DNA from: Lachnospiraceae bacterium UBA5895
GTDB lineage: Bacteria > Bacillota > Clostridia > Lachnospirales > Lachnospiraceae
Length of the DNA stretch: 64,000 bases
Reading direction: 5' to 3'
NCBI GenBank assembly: GCA_002431915.1
Contig: DJEP01000022.1
Span: 1 to 64,000, forward strand
In this document: piece by piece, positions 6,222-15,549 of the stretch
Position numbering within the stretch: the stretch's first letter is position 1
Layout of the letters: each line of letters starts with the position of its first letter
Translations under genes and position numbers: made by a program
The notes under the pieces: generated by a model
The model's input: the letters and a program-made list of their open reading frames with translations, nothing else
What the model was told of the DNA's origin: nothing
Database searches by the model: none

Positions 6222-8246
6222 ATGATCCCTTATGAAAAATTAGACAAAATACCATACGGCGGTGACTACAATCCGGAGCAGTGGCCGGAAGAGATCTGGC
6301 AGGAAGATATGCGCCTGCTTCCGAAAGCCGGTGTGGATATAGTGACATTAAATGTATTCTCCTGGGCTGCATTGCAGCCCACGGAGGATATTTATGATTT
6401 TGCAAAACTGGATCAAATCATGGAAATGGTGACTGCCCATGGCATGAAGATCTGTATGGCTACTTCTACCGGGGCACATCCGGCGTGGATGGCGAGAAAA
6501 TACCCGGACATTCTGCGGACAGAGTTTAATGGAACTCGCAGAAAATTCGGCGGAAGGCACAATTCCTGCCCCAACAGCCCCACTTATCGGAAGTATGTGG
6601 CAAGACTGGCGGAGAAGCTGGCGGAGCGCTATGGAAAGTATGACAATATCGTGGCATGGCATGTGTCCAACGAGTTTGGCGGAGAGTGCTATTGCGAACG
6701 GTGCAAACAGGCTTTCCGGGTCTGGCTTCGGGAAAAATACGGAACACTGGAAGCACTGAATCATGCGTGGAATACAGCATTCTGGGGACATACCTTTTAT
6801 GACTGGGAGGAAATCGTGGTGCCGGATCTTCGGAGTGAGCATTTTGCCACAGAGCGGACCATGTTTCAGGGAATCTCGCTGGATTACCGGAGATTCCAGT
6901 CGGATGCCATGTTAGACTGTTATAAGCTGGAGCGGGATGAGATCAAAAAGGTGCTGCCGGAAGCGAAAGTGACGACGAACCTCATGGGATTCTATAAGCC
7001 TCTGGATTACTTCAAATGGGCGAAAGAGATGGACTTCGTATCCTGGGACAATTATCCCTCCAATGAGGATTCTTACACCCGGATTGCCATGGCACACGAC
7101 CTGATGCGCGGAATCGGCGGCGGAGCTCCTTTTGCCCTGATGGAGCAGACCCCCAGTGTGACCAACTGGCTTCCGTATAATGCATTGAAGCGCCCCGGTG
7201 TTATGCGATTGTGGAGTATGCAGGCCATGGCCCATGGTGCGGATACGGTGATGTTTTTCCAGATGCGTCGTACGGTGGGTGCCTGTGAAAAGTATCACGG
7301 TGCGGTGATCGATCATGTGGGAACGGAAAATACCAGAGTATTCCGGGAAATCACGGCGCTGGGAGAGGAATTGAAGCATCTGGGAACGGATACCATGCAG
7401 ATGAGGACCGAATCGAAGATCGGTATTTTCTTCGACTGGGATAACTGGTGGGCACTGGAATATTCCGCAGGTCCCAGTTGCGAACTGAAGTATCTGACGG
7501 AGGTGTTCCGGTATTATGACGCCCTGCGCAGAGAAGGCTTCGATGTGGATTTTGTATCGCCGGAAGACGATTTCGGTGGATACCGTCTGCTGATCGCTCC
7601 GGTCTGGTATATGGTTAAGGGAGATGCGGATGAGAAGATCCGGAAGTTCGTGAAAGAGGGCGGAAGATTCCTGACCACTTTTTTCAGTGGAATCGTACAG
7701 GAAAACGATCTGGTGACCCTCGGAGGCTATCCCGGAAAACTGCGTGATATCTTAGGTGTCTGTGTGGAAGAGCAGGATGCGCTGCCCCATGAGGTATCCA
7801 ATTTCTTCGTCTATCGGGGAGAGAAATATCCGGCCATCTTACTCTGCGATCTGATGCATTTAGAAGGGGCAGATCAGCTGGATGAGAGCGGTTACGGTGA
7901 GGATTTCTATCAGGGAATGCCGGTGCTGACCTGTAATACTTACGGAGAAGGAAAGGCGTATTATGTGGCTACGGCTTCCGATGAGAAGTTCTACCGGAAG
8001 TTTTTGAACGATGTCTGCACGGAAGCGGGAATTCGGTCGGCATTGCAGGAGGTGCCGGATGGCGTGGAAGTCACCTCCAGAAGCAGAGGAACAGAGAGAC
8101 TGTGGTATCTGCTGAATCATAACGAGACACCGGCAACGGTGCAGTTGCCGATCGCTACGAAAGATCTTCTGACAGGAGAAAAAAGAACTGCTGGGGAGAT
8201 CACCCTGGCACCAAAGGATGTCGCGATCCTGAGGCGGATGCAATAA
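6222..8246 (+). CDS. GH42 beta-galactosidase
   Basis: A 674-residue cytoplasmic glycoside hydrolase family 42 enzyme that removes terminal beta-galactosides. The (beta/alpha)8 domain holds the acid/base Glu151 in HVSNEFGG and the nucleophile Glu308 in ALMEQTPS. Cys116, Cys156, Cys158 and Cys161 match the structural zinc site of this family. Residues from about 400 form the trimerisation domain (LLIAPVWYMVKG) and a small C-terminal beta domain. No signal peptide is seen. AGGAG at 6209-6213 sets the ATG. It was evidently the last gene of a sugar ABC operon whose transporter part is now deleted, so either another transporter feeds it or expression has changed. Confidence 0.95.
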   Translation: MIPYEKLDKIPYGGDYNPEQWPEEIWQEDMRLLPKAGVDIVTLNVFSWAALQPTEDIYDFAKLDQIMEMVTAHGMKICMATSTGAHPAWMARKYPDILRTEFNGTRRKFGGRHNSCPNSPTYRKYVARLAEKLAERYGKYDNIVAWHVSNEFGGECYCERCKQAFRVWLREKYGTLEALNHAWNTAFWGHTFYDWEEIVVPDLRSEHFATERTMFQGISLDYRRFQSDAMLDCYKLERDEIKKVLPEAKVTTNLMGFYKPLDYFKWAKEMDFVSWDNYPSNEDSYTRIAMAHDLMRGIGGGAPFALMEQTPSVTNWLPYNALKRPGVMRLWSMQAMAHGADTVMFFQMRRTVGACEKYHGAVIDHVGTENTRVFREITALGEELKHLGTDTMQMRTESKIGIFFDWDNWWALEYSAGPSCELKYLTEVFRYYDALRREGFDVDFVSPEDDFGGYRLLIAPVWYMVKGDADEKIRKFVKEGGRFLTTFFSGIVQENDLVTLGGYPGKLRDILGVCVEEQDALPHEVSNFFVYRGEKYPAILLCDLMHLEGADQLDESGYGEDFYQGMPVLTCNTYGEGKAYYVATASDEKFYRKFLNDVCTEAGIRSALQEVPDGVEVTSRSRGTERLWYLLNHNETPATVQLPIATKDLLTGEKRTAGEITLAPKDVAILRRMQ

Positions 8247-8274
8247 TAGTCATATAGTAATTAAGAAATAAATA

Positions 8275-8310
8275 AGAGCTGTTTCCCGGGTGCGGGAGAC
8301 GGCTCTTTTG
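8275..8310 (+). terminator. Terminator after GH42 gene
   Basis: A 14-pair stem (8275-8288 with 8293-8306, two G-T pairs), a GGTG loop and a TTTT tail. It separates the glycosidase from the converging pyrI gene. Confidence 0.9.
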
Positions 8311-8330
8311 GCATCTTATGAATGGGAAAT

Positions 8331-8759
8331 TCAGCTTTCGCTGTATTTTTCTTCGCAGTATTTGCAGCGGTAGATTTCCTTTTTCTCATCGGAGAGGACG
8401 AATACGTGGGGCAGTCCCTGCTCGATAGAAGTGATGCATCTGGGATTACGGCATTTGATGACGTTTTTGATCTGTTTGGGAAGTACCAGTTCCTTTTTCT
8501 CTACGATCTCACCATTTTTGATTACGTTGACGGTGATGTTGTGGTCGATGAATGCCAGCACATCCAGATCTAGCATATTGATATCACATTCTACTTTCAG
8601 GATATCCTTTTTACCCATTTTTCCGCTGCGGGCATTTTTGATAATAGCAACGGTGCAGTCTAACTTATCCAGCTGAAGATGCTCATAGATAGAGAGACTT
8701 TTTCCGGCTTTGATATGGTCGAGGACGAAACCCTCTTCGATTTTTCCTACATTTAACAT
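8331..8759 (-). CDS. pyrI: Aspartate carbamoyltransferase regulatory subunit
   Basis: Regulatory chain of aspartate transcarbamoylase. It binds nucleotides and holds the catalytic trimers together in pyrimidine synthesis. The N-terminal allosteric domain includes GFVLDHIKAGKSLSIYEHL. The C-terminal zinc domain carries CRNPRC and CKYC, the four-cysteine site that contacts PyrB. The ATG at 8759 (MLNVGKI) is preferred because a GGAGA motif lies 6 bp before it; a second in-frame ATG at 8771 has no clear site. It lies just downstream of pyrB in the same direction. Confidence 0.95.
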   Translation of the reverse strand: MLNVGKIEEGFVLDHIKAGKSLSIYEHLQLDKLDCTVAIIKNARSGKMGKKDILKVECDINMLDLDVLAFIDHNITVNVIKNGEIVEKKELVLPKQIKNVIKCRNPRCITSIEQGLPHVFVLSDEKKEIYRCKYCEEKYSES

Positions 8760-8832
8760 ATTATTCTCCATTCTGCGGACGTATTTACGCCCTGCATGAT
8801 TCCTATCATTTATTGCACTAGATTATCCGGGA

Positions 8833-9744
8833 TTATGCCAGACCCAGTAAAGTCAGGATAAGGGCCATACGGACGTAGACACCGAACTGGGCCTGTTTGA
8901 AGTAAGCGGCTCTGGGATCGTCATCGACTTCCACGGAGATCTCGTTGACTCTGGGAAGGGGATGGAGTATCAGCATGTCGGGCTTTGCAAGTTCCATTTT
9001 TTCCTTGGTCAGTACATAGAAATCTTTCAGGCGGACGTAATCTTCTTCGTTGAAGAAGCGCTCCTTCTGGACACGGGTCATGTATAAGAGATCCAACTCG
9101 GGCATCACATCTTCCAGACGGATGACTTCCTGGAAAGGAATGCCCTTTTCCCGGAGCATGTCGGTGATATAATCCGGTACCTTCAGCTCTTCGGGAGAGA
9201 TGAAGATGAACTTGATGCCTTCGTAACGCACCAGTGCATTGATCAGGGAGTGTACGGTACGACCGAATTTCAGATCACCGCACAGACCGATGGTAAAGTT
9301 GTTCAGGTCACCGTGGAGACTACGGATGGTCTGGAGGTCTGTCAGCGTCTGGGTGGGATGCTGATGTCCGCCGTCACCGGCATTGATCACGGGGATCAGG
9401 GATTTCTCTGCGGCTACCATGGGAGCGCCTTCTTTGGGATGACGCATAGCGCAGATGTCCGCATAGCAGGAGATGATGCGGATGGTATCGGATACACTTT
9501 CTCCCTTGGATGCGGAAGAGGAAGCAGCATCGGAGAAGCCGATGACTCTGCCGCCCAGGCGCGTCATGGCAGACTCGAAACTGAGTCTTGTACGGGTGCT
9601 GGGCTCGTAGAAGCAGGTGGCAAGGATCTTGCCGTCGCATTTGTGGGCGTATTTGGCGGGATCCTTCTCAATGTCGTCTGCCAGAGCGAACAGCTTGTCC
9701 AGTTCCTCAACAGAGAAGTCAAGTGGGTTCATCAAGTGTCTCAT
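8833..9744 (-). CDS. pyrB: Aspartate carbamoyltransferase catalytic subunit
   Basis: Condenses carbamoyl phosphate with aspartate, the committed step of pyrimidine synthesis. It has 303 residues, the family length. Signatures are [13 protein letters not shown] (carbamoyl phosphate site), the SASKGES loop, [15 protein letters not shown] and HPLPR near the C terminus. GAGGA lies about 10 bp before the ATG. It is followed by pyrI, forming a classical pyrBI operon. Other pyr genes are not in the window. A hairpin in its leader (9791-9836) may act in attenuation. Confidence 0.97.
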   Translation of the reverse strand: MRHLMNPLDFSVEELDKLFALADDIEKDPAKYAHKCDGKILATCFYEPSTRTRLSFESAMTRLGGRVIGFSDAASSSASKGESVSDTIRIISCYADICAMRHPKEGAPMVAAEKSLIPVINAGDGGHQHPTQTLTDLQTIRSLHGDLNNFTIGLCGDLKFGRTVHSLINALVRYEGIKFIFISPEELKVPDYITDMLREKGIPFQEVIRLEDVMPELDLLYMTRVQKERFFNEEDYVRLKDFYVLTKEKMELAKPDMLILHPLPRVNEISVEVDDDPRAAYFKQAQFGVYVRMALILTLLGLA

Positions 9745-9790
9745 TTTATGGTATCCTCATTTCTGCGCCGTGTTATGGATAATTTAATTA

Positions 9791-9836
9791 GAAAAAGGAA
9801 CGACACTGCCGCATCACAGCGCTCTTTACGGCAATG
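9791..9836 (-). promoter_or_regulatory. Possible attenuator hairpin in the pyrBI leader
   Basis: Read on the minus strand, an 8-pair stem (9836-9829 with 9811-9804, one G-T pair) encloses a 17-nt loop. A pyrimidine-rich stretch with five T follows a few bases later. It lies about 47 bp before pyrB. The gap between stem and T-run makes it a weak terminator by eye. Confidence 0.3.
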
Positions 9837-9861
9837 CAGGTGCAGCATGACCGCACCCTGA

Positions 9862-9897
9862 CCAGAAAAAAGTCGAAGAGAAAAAACTCTTCGACTT
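9862..9897 (-). terminator. Terminator after the nitroreductase gene
   Basis: On the minus strand AAGTCGAAGAG (9897-9887) pairs with CTCTTCGACTT (9880-9870) around six T, followed by TTTT. It starts 6 bp after the nitroreductase stop codon. Confidence 0.92.
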
Positions 9898-9902
9898 TAA
9901 AA

Positions 9903-10442
9903 TTACTGTTGATAAGATAACAGATCCGTTACGGGTTTCCGTTTGGGAGCAACGGGTGCTTCTGCGGGATAACCAATGGGGATCAGTGCGATCAGATCCT
10001 GATTTTCAGGAATCTCAAGGAGATCAGCAGCTTCCTGCTGATCGAAGATACCCATGATTACGGTGCCAAGACCCTGCTCGTAAGCAGCCAGGCAAAATGC
10101 TTCGCTGGCAACGCCGGCATCAAACATCTGCCATGCATCGCCACGTGCGGTGGTGAAGGAGCCGTCTCTCTCAAAACCGCTTCTGCCCTTGATCACGGTA
10201 ACTGCAATGACCATGGGAGCGTTCTCCATGATCTTGCCATTATTGGGGAAAGAGGAAGTACATGCGGCAAGTTTCGCTTTCTTCTCGCCTTCCACAGCGA
10301 TATAACGAACAATTTGTGTATGCTTCCAGCTGGGAGCATAAGAAGCTGTCTCTACGATCTGAGCCAAAAGCTCATGAGATACCGGCTGATCCGTGAACTG
10401 ACGGATACTTCTGCGACCTGTGATACATTCTTTTGCGGTCAT
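9903..10442 (-). CDS. Nitroreductase-family FMN oxidoreductase
   Basis: A 179-residue flavoprotein of the nitroreductase fold, expected to use FMN and NAD(P)H. It starts with the family pattern MTAKECITGRRSIRQFTDQP (the RRSIR motif binds FMN phosphate) and contains ASYAPSWKHTQIVRYIAV and GLGTVIMGIFDQQEAADLL. CAGGAGG precedes the ATG. It is monocistronic, with a terminator directly downstream. The physiological substrate is unknown; such proteins often act on quinones, nitro compounds or flavins. Confidence 0.9.
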   Translation of the reverse strand: MTAKECITGRRSIRQFTDQPVSHELLAQIVETASYAPSWKHTQIVRYIAVEGEKKAKLAACTSSFPNNGKIMENAPMVIAVTVIKGRSGFERDGSFTTARGDAWQMFDAGVASEAFCLAAYEQGLGTVIMGIFDQQEAADLLEIPENQDLIALIPIGYPAEAPVAPKRKPVTDLLSYQQ

Positions 10443-10628
10443 GTGTTTGTCCTCCTGTATTTTTGCATTTGTAATATAATAGCATTTCTGAGTATGAGAA
10501 TCAAGCCGGAGAAAGTGAAAAAAGAGAGAAAATTTGTGGGAATACGACAGAAAGGTTTTGCATTCCGGGATAGGATATCATATAATGATGCAAAGAGATT
10601 TGTATCAAGGAAATCGGTTGTGTAAAAG

Positions 10629-10659
10629 CCGCTCCATCTGTAACAGGCAGATGGAGCGG
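10629..10659 (+). other. Perfect 12-bp hairpin upstream of the PH-domain gene
   Basis: CCGCTCCATCTG at 10629-10640 pairs exactly with 10648-10659 around a 7-nt loop. There is no T-run on the plus strand. On the minus strand it is followed by CTTTTAC, which is a poor terminator and has no minus-strand gene to serve. It may lie in the leader of the gene at 10692. Confidence 0.45.
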
Positions 10660-10691
10660 AGAGGGTGCAAAGCAATTATAAGGAGGACACT

Positions 10692-11072
10692 ATGTCTGTA
10701 GAATTTATAGAAAAGAAGTGCTGGTTATTTTTAGGATTACCTCTTACCTTTACCAAGTATATTATCAAAGAGGACATGATCACCATGGATACCGGGGTGT
10801 TCACCAAGGTGGAGAACGACTGCTATATGTATAAGGTACAGGATGTGGAGCATACGGCCAGCTTCTGGGAGAGAATTGTGGGACTTGGAACCATTATTTG
10901 TTATACCGGTGATACCTCTCATCCCAAACTGATCATTGAGCATATCCGTAATTCCAAAGCTATCAAGGAATTCATTCTGAAGGAGTCGGAGGAAGCAAGA
11001 TTGAAGCGCAGAACAGTGAACATGCTGGATATCGGTTCCGGTGACATCGGCGATCCTGACGATTTACAGTAG
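10692..11072 (+). CDS. Small PH-domain (bPH_2-like) protein
   Basis: A 126-residue protein with a bacterial pleckstrin-homology-like pattern: KYIIKEDMITMDTGVFTKVE, a YKVQDVEHTASFWERIVGLG segment, then TIICYTGD and a C-terminal charged tail. Such domains often mediate protein or membrane contacts; the role here is unknown. AAGGAGG at 10680-10686 fixes ATG 10692 rather than the earlier in-frame codon at 10665. A terminator follows at 11141, so it is transcribed alone. Confidence 0.7.
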   Translation: MSVEFIEKKCWLFLGLPLTFTKYIIKEDMITMDTGVFTKVENDCYMYKVQDVEHTASFWERIVGLGTIICYTGDTSHPKLIIEHIRNSKAIKEFILKESEEARLKRRTVNMLDIGSGDIGDPDDLQ

Positions 11073-11140
11073 TAGAATAGTAGAAGCAGGAATGCGGAAC
11101 ATAGAGAATAAAGGCAAAAAGTAATAAAGGCAATAATACG

Positions 11141-11169
11141 AGACGGGACCTTCCGGGGTCCTGTCTTTT
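11141..11169 (+). terminator. Terminator after PH-domain gene
   Basis: A 10-pair stem (11141-11150 with 11157-11166, one G-T pair) with loop TTCCGG is followed by TTT. It lies 16 bp before the MATE gene start. Confidence 0.85.
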
Positions 11170-11184
11170 CGGGAGAAGAGATTT

Positions 11185-12558
11185 ATGGAACTTGATATGA
11201 CGAAGGGCAGCCCTTCCAAATTGATTGCAAAATTTATCATTCCTATTATTATAGGTAATATTTTTCAGCAGTTATACAGCATGGTGGATACCATTATTGT
11301 CGGACGGTTCGTTGGTGTGGATGCACTGGCGGCGGTAGGAGCCACCGGATCGGTGAGCTTTCTGATCATTGGTTTTACCCAGGGACTGACTACCGGTTTC
11401 ACGGTGCTGACGGCGCAGCGATTTGGTGCCGGAGACAGAGAGGGCATGCGCAAAAGTATCGGAAGTGCAGCAATTCTGTCAGTCATCGTGACCATTGTGA
11501 TGACGATGGTGAGTATGGTGAGCATGGATGGACTTTTACGGATGATGAACACGCCGGAAGATATTTTTGATATGACGAAAGAATATATCATGATCATCTG
11601 TGCGGGAATAGCCTGCAATGTTCTCTACAACCTGCTGGCAAGTATTCTGCGTGCCATCGGCAACAGTGTGGTGCCTCTGGTGCTGCTGGTCATTGCTTCG
11701 GTGACAAATATCGTGCTGGATTATGTACTGATCGTATACGGTCGTATGGGAGTGGGCGGCGCCGCTTATGCCACCATTATTTCCCAGGGACTGTCCGGTG
11801 TGCTGTGCCTGATCTACATTATTAAGCGTGTTCCCACACTGCATATCCGTCTGGAACATTGCAGACTGGAGAGCCAGTGTGTGAAGAACCAGCTGAGCGT
11901 GGGTATCCCCATGGCACTGCAGTTCTCCATCACAGCCATCGGTACTATTCTGGTACAGTCCGCACTGAATCTGTTAGGATCTACCGTGGTGGCATCCTAT
12001 TCCGTATCCTGCAAGGTGGAACAGCTGGTAACGCAGCCCTTTGCAGCAATGGGCGTGACCATGGCAACTTACTGCGCACAGAACCGCGGTGTCAATGACC
12101 TGAACCGGATCCAGAAGGGCGTAAAAGTGGCAAATATCATGTCCGGTGTCTATGCGGTGATCGTCTACGGACTGGTATATCTGGCACTTCCTTATATTGT
12201 GCCGCTGTTTATCTCCGAACAGGTAGAGATGGTATGCGGTTATGCGAGAACCTATATTACGATCTGCGGCATGTTCTTTATTCCGCTGGGAATGATCTTC
12301 ATCTTCCGAAATGCACTGCAGGGCTGTGGCTTTGGTTTCATCCCTATGATGGGCGGCGTTGTGGAACTGGTGAGCCGTGCTGTTATGGCTTTCGTAGCGG
12401 CACATCTGATGAGCTATGTGGGCGTGTGCTTCGCCAATGCCAGTGCATGGCTGACCGCGGGAATTTTCCTGTGGATCGCATATCATTTCCTGATGAAGAA
12501 GATGGTGCGGGACAAAAAGGTCCATGAGGAGCGTATGCTGGCAGATGCAATGCAGTGA
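11185..12558 (+). CDS. MATE-family multidrug exporter
   Basis: A 457-residue inner-membrane protein with twelve predicted hydrophobic segments in two homologous halves, the MATE layout. Characteristic pieces are IIIGNIFQQLYSMVDTIIVGR near the N terminus, LGASILRAIGN-type segment LLASILRAIGNS, and the repeat QPFAAMGVTMATYCAQNRG in the second half. It is expected to export cationic drugs or flavin-like compounds using a Na+ or H+ gradient. The start follows GGGAGAAGAG. No regulator gene adjoins it; the substrate is unknown. Confidence 0.93.
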   Translation: MELDMTKGSPSKLIAKFIIPIIIGNIFQQLYSMVDTIIVGRFVGVDALAAVGATGSVSFLIIGFTQGLTTGFTVLTAQRFGAGDREGMRKSIGSAAILSVIVTIVMTMVSMVSMDGLLRMMNTPEDIFDMTKEYIMIICAGIACNVLYNLLASILRAIGNSVVPLVLLVIASVTNIVLDYVLIVYGRMGVGGAAYATIISQGLSGVLCLIYIIKRVPTLHIRLEHCRLESQCVKNQLSVGIPMALQFSITAIGTILVQSALNLLGSTVVASYSVSCKVEQLVTQPFAAMGVTMATYCAQNRGVNDLNRIQKGVKVANIMSGVYAVIVYGLVYLALPYIVPLFISEQVEMVCGYARTYITICGMFFIPLGMIFIFRNALQGCGFGFIPMMGGVVELVSRAVMAFVAAHLMSYVGVCFANASAWLTAGIFLWIAYHFLMKKMVRDKKVHEERMLADAMQ

Positions 12559-12570
12559 TGGTAACATAGA

Positions 12571-12993
12571 TCAGTGAAGGATCTTTTCGAAAAACAACCC
12601 GGCCAAAAACCACCAGGGAGCATAATCCAGCCGGATGATCCGGTGGATGTGGAAACGGCTTTTCACATAATCCCAGGGACAGAGATTATGCTTCCACAGC
12701 AGGCACCCACTGAAATATTCCATCGTGAAGATCATTGTCATATAGAAGAGACCTCGTTTCAGACGGCTGATATGCAGCCGCTGAAATAGTCGCTTGAAGG
12801 GTGTCAGCAGGCAGGCGGAGCCGTAGATGGGGAACATCCACAGAGATGTATTGCCGGTAAGGCGCAGATCCCTGCGTTTCAGGGAATGCAGCGCGGTGAA
12901 CAGGATCTCCATACACCAGCCGCACAGTCCGCAAAGCAGGAAGTTCCTGCCGAAGGTTTTAAAAGAGTTTGCGATGGATTTTGTTATTTTCAT
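12571..12993 (-). CDS. CmpB-type putative ABC permease family membrane protein
   Basis: About 140 residues with hydrophobic stretches and the pattern GLCGWCMEILFTAL, then LWMFPIYGSACLLTPF, FYMTMIFTMEYFSGCLLWK and a C-terminal CPWDYVKSRFHIHRIIRLDYAPWWF. I associate this pattern with the ABC_trans_CmpB family, whose role is unknown. ATG 12993 is used; an in-frame TTG at 13017 would add eight residues, and neither has a good ribosome binding site. It lies convergent with the MATE gene and divergent from folC. Confidence 0.65.
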   Translation of the reverse strand: MKITKSIANSFKTFGRNFLLCGLCGWCMEILFTALHSLKRRDLRLTGNTSLWMFPIYGSACLLTPFKRLFQRLHISRLKRGLFYMTMIFTMEYFSGCLLWKHNLCPWDYVKSRFHIHRIIRLDYAPWWFLAGLFFEKILH

Positions 12994-13039
12994 GGACTTA
13001 GTATATGAATTTTTCAACGTATGATACGGGAGAGAAGCT

Positions 13040-14356
13040 ATGAACTATCAGGAAGCAATGGAATATATGGAAAAAGTGGGAACTTATGGCATTGTTCCGG
13101 GACTGGACAGCATCAGAGAGCTGTGCCGTAGACTGGGAAACCCGCAGGATGATTTAAAATTTGTACATATCGCGGGAACCAACGGAAAAGGTTCCACACT
13201 TGCCTATATTTCCAATATCTTACAAGCTGCCGGATACCGCGTAGGAAAATATATATCACCTGTTATTATTGATTATTGTGAAAAAATACAGATCGGAAAA
13301 CAGAAGATCACCCATAAAGATCTGTGTGAAGGATTGGAAATTATCCGGGAACATTGCGAGGCAATGGTACAGGACGACTTCCATCACCCTACGCCTTTTG
13401 AAGTTGAGACGGCGCTGGCCTTTTGGTATTTCCGGGAGAAAAAGTGTGATATTGTCGTGCTGGAGACCGGTATGGGTGGCAGAGAGGATGCTACGAATCT
13501 AATCACCACCACACAGGTGGCAGTATTGGCGGCCATCGGCATGGATCACATGAAGTTTTTAGGAAATAGTCTGGAGGAGATCGCTGCGCATAAAGCGGGA
13601 ATCTGTAAACCGGGATGCCGGGTAGTGTCCATGCGACAGAAAGAAGCGGCACAGAAAGTCGTGGAGCAGACGGCGGCAGAACTTGGATGTACCCTGACCA
13701 TCGCGGATGTGGCACATGCTAAGCATGTAAAATACGGCTTGAAAAAGCAGACTTTTGATTATGGGAATTATAAAAAGCTTGAGATCACTCTTGCGGGAAA
13801 ATTTCAGGTAGCCAATGCTGTGTTGGCAGTAGAAGCGGTACAGGCACTGGAAAAATGCGGTTATGAGATCAAAGAGAGTGCTATGCGGAAGGGACTGAAG
13901 GAGACCACCTGGACCGGACGACTGCAAATACTGGAAGAACACCCGTTATTTATTATTGACGGTGCGCACAACGAGGATGCAGCGGCAAAACTTGCGGATT
14001 CCATAGAATTCTATTTTACAAATAAAAGAATTATCTATATAATGGGAATGTTAAAGGACAAGGAAGTGGATCGTGTGATCGCATTGACGGAAAAGTATGC
14101 GGATCAGATTCTCACGGTGACACCTCCGGACAATCCGAGAGCTATGCACGCCTATGATCTGGCACAGGAGGTTGCTAAGGTACACCCTGATGTGACGGCG
14201 GTAGACAGTCTGGAAGAGGCGGTGGAACTCAGCCATCTGCTGGCAGGCAGGGACGATGTGATATTGTGCTTTGGATCTCTTTCGTATCTGGGAAGGATCC
14301 TGAAAATCATAGAGAAGAGACAGGCACAGAGGAATACACGGAAAGTGAAGCGGTGA
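13040..14356 (+). CDS. folC: Folylpolyglutamate synthase / dihydrofolate synthase
   Basis: Adds glutamate to dihydropteroate or folates. It has 438 residues, a Mur-ligase-like two-domain protein. The P-loop GTNGKGST lies near residue 47, followed by the KYISPVI segment, [13 protein letters not shown] and GMDHMKFLG, and in the C-terminal half [12 protein letters not shown] and GMLKDKEVD. It is the first gene of the folate operon and ends 2 bp before folE. GGGAGAG precedes the ATG. Confidence 0.96.
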   Translation: MNYQEAMEYMEKVGTYGIVPGLDSIRELCRRLGNPQDDLKFVHIAGTNGKGSTLAYISNILQAAGYRVGKYISPVIIDYCEKIQIGKQKITHKDLCEGLEIIREHCEAMVQDDFHHPTPFEVETALAFWYFREKKCDIVVLETGMGGREDATNLITTTQVAVLAAIGMDHMKFLGNSLEEIAAHKAGICKPGCRVVSMRQKEAAQKVVEQTAAELGCTLTIADVAHAKHVKYGLKKQTFDYGNYKKLEITLAGKFQVANAVLAVEAVQALEKCGYEIKESAMRKGLKETTWTGRLQILEEHPLFIIDGAHNEDAAAKLADSIEFYFTNKRIIYIMGMLKDKEVDRVIALTEKYADQILTVTPPDNPRAMHAYDLAQEVAKVHPDVTAVDSLEEAVELSHLLAGRDDVILCFGSLSYLGRILKIIEKRQAQRNTRKVKR

Positions 14357-14358
14357 AA

Positions 14359-14916
14359 ATGGTAGATCAGAAGAAAGTACAGGAAGCGGTAAAGCTTTTA
14401 CTGGAAGGAATCGGGGAGGATACCGAGAGAGAAGGACTGAAAGAGACACCGGAGCGGATCGGCAGGATGTATGAGGAGATCTGCGGCGGCATGGATCAGG
14501 ATGCGGGAGAGCATCTGTCGAAAGTCTTTTCTGTAGACAATAACGAGATGGTGCTGGAGAAGGATATCACTTTTTATTCTATGTGTGAGCATCACCTGAT
14601 GCCTTTTTACGGCAAGGCACATGTGGCGTATATTCCCAATGGTAAAGTCGTGGGACTGAGCAAGCTGGCGCGGACGGTGGAGGTCTATGCCAGAAGATTA
14701 CAGATCCAGGAGCGGATGACGGCACAGATCGCAGACGATATTATGAAATATCTGGCACCCCGGGGAGTTATGGTAATGCTGGAAGCCGAGCACATGTGCA
14801 TGACCATGCGCGGCATCAAAAAGCCCGGCAGCCAGACGGTCACCATGGTGACGAGAGGAGTCTTTGCAGAGAATAAGGAATTGCAGGACAGATTCTTACA
14901 GCTGGTGAACCGGTAG
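14359..14916 (+). CDS. folE: GTP cyclohydrolase I
   Basis: Converts GTP to 7,8-dihydroneopterin triphosphate, the first step of folate synthesis. It has 185 residues from the ATG chosen here, the usual length. Zinc and active-site motifs are [40 protein letters not shown] and [16 protein letters not shown]. The start lies 2 bp after the folC stop codon, so translation is probably coupled. A longer in-frame frame from 14266 lies within folC and is not needed. Confidence 0.96.
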   Translation: MVDQKKVQEAVKLLLEGIGEDTEREGLKETPERIGRMYEEICGGMDQDAGEHLSKVFSVDNNEMVLEKDITFYSMCEHHLMPFYGKAHVAYIPNGKVVGLSKLARTVEVYARRLQIQERMTAQIADDIMKYLAPRGVMVMLEAEHMCMTMRGIKKPGSQTVTMVTRGVFAENKELQDRFLQLVNR

Positions 14917-14973
14917 AGATCATGGATGTTGGGGGATGCTGTTAAGAAATCGTAACGATATGGGGAGACTCCT

Positions 14974-15456
14974 ATGGATAGAATTGATAAGATATTAAAT
15001 CACGATTTATTTTTATATCATTTAGGACGAAACAATGCGGCAGAAGCAGGCAGACGCTTCTGCCGTCATAGTATGGTACATTTTCTGGATGTAGCCAGGA
15101 TCGGGACGATCATAGCGCTGGAGGAAGGGCTTAAGATCGACCGGGAATGGATCTATGCGGCGGCGCTGCTCCATGATTGCGGGAAGCACGAACAGTACGA
15201 GAACGGCACCCCACATGAGCAGGCAAGCGCCCGGATTGCACCGGAGATCCTTAAGGACTGCGGATTCGATGATGAAGAAACGGGTGTTATTGTAACGGCA
15301 ATTTTCCGGCACAGAGATCCCGAGGCAGCGAAGGAGAAGAACTTAAACGGCATTCTGTACCGGGCGGACAAGGCAAGCCGTGCATGCTTTGCATGTGATG
15401 CGGAGAAGGATTGTAACTGGAAGGACGACAAGAAGAATCTGACGATCAGGTACTGA
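14974..15456 (+). CDS. HD-domain phosphohydrolase in the folate operon
   Basis: A 160-residue HD-superfamily protein. The metal ligands are visible as CRHSMVHFLDVARIG, AALLHDCGKHEQYENGTPHE and an IFRHRD segment. A conserved cysteine-rich tail follows (LYRADKASRACFACDAEKDCNW). Its place between folE and folP is suggestive: no dihydroneopterin triphosphate pyrophosphohydrolase gene is seen in the operon, and an HD hydrolase could do that dephosphorylation. This is inference only; nucleotide clean-up is another option. A 57-bp gap separates it from folE. Confidence 0.85.
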   Translation: MDRIDKILNHDLFLYHLGRNNAAEAGRRFCRHSMVHFLDVARIGTIIALEEGLKIDREWIYAAALLHDCGKHEQYENGTPHEQASARIAPEILKDCGFDDEETGVIVTAIFRHRDPEAAKEKNLNGILYRADKASRACFACDAEKDCNWKDDKKNLTIRY

Positions 15457-15549
15457 GTGCAACAGTCTGAACCGTGACATTCGCAAAGCTGTGCCCGGTA
15501 CGGAAACATATCCGGGCACGAAAATAATACAAACATGGGGAGAAAACAA

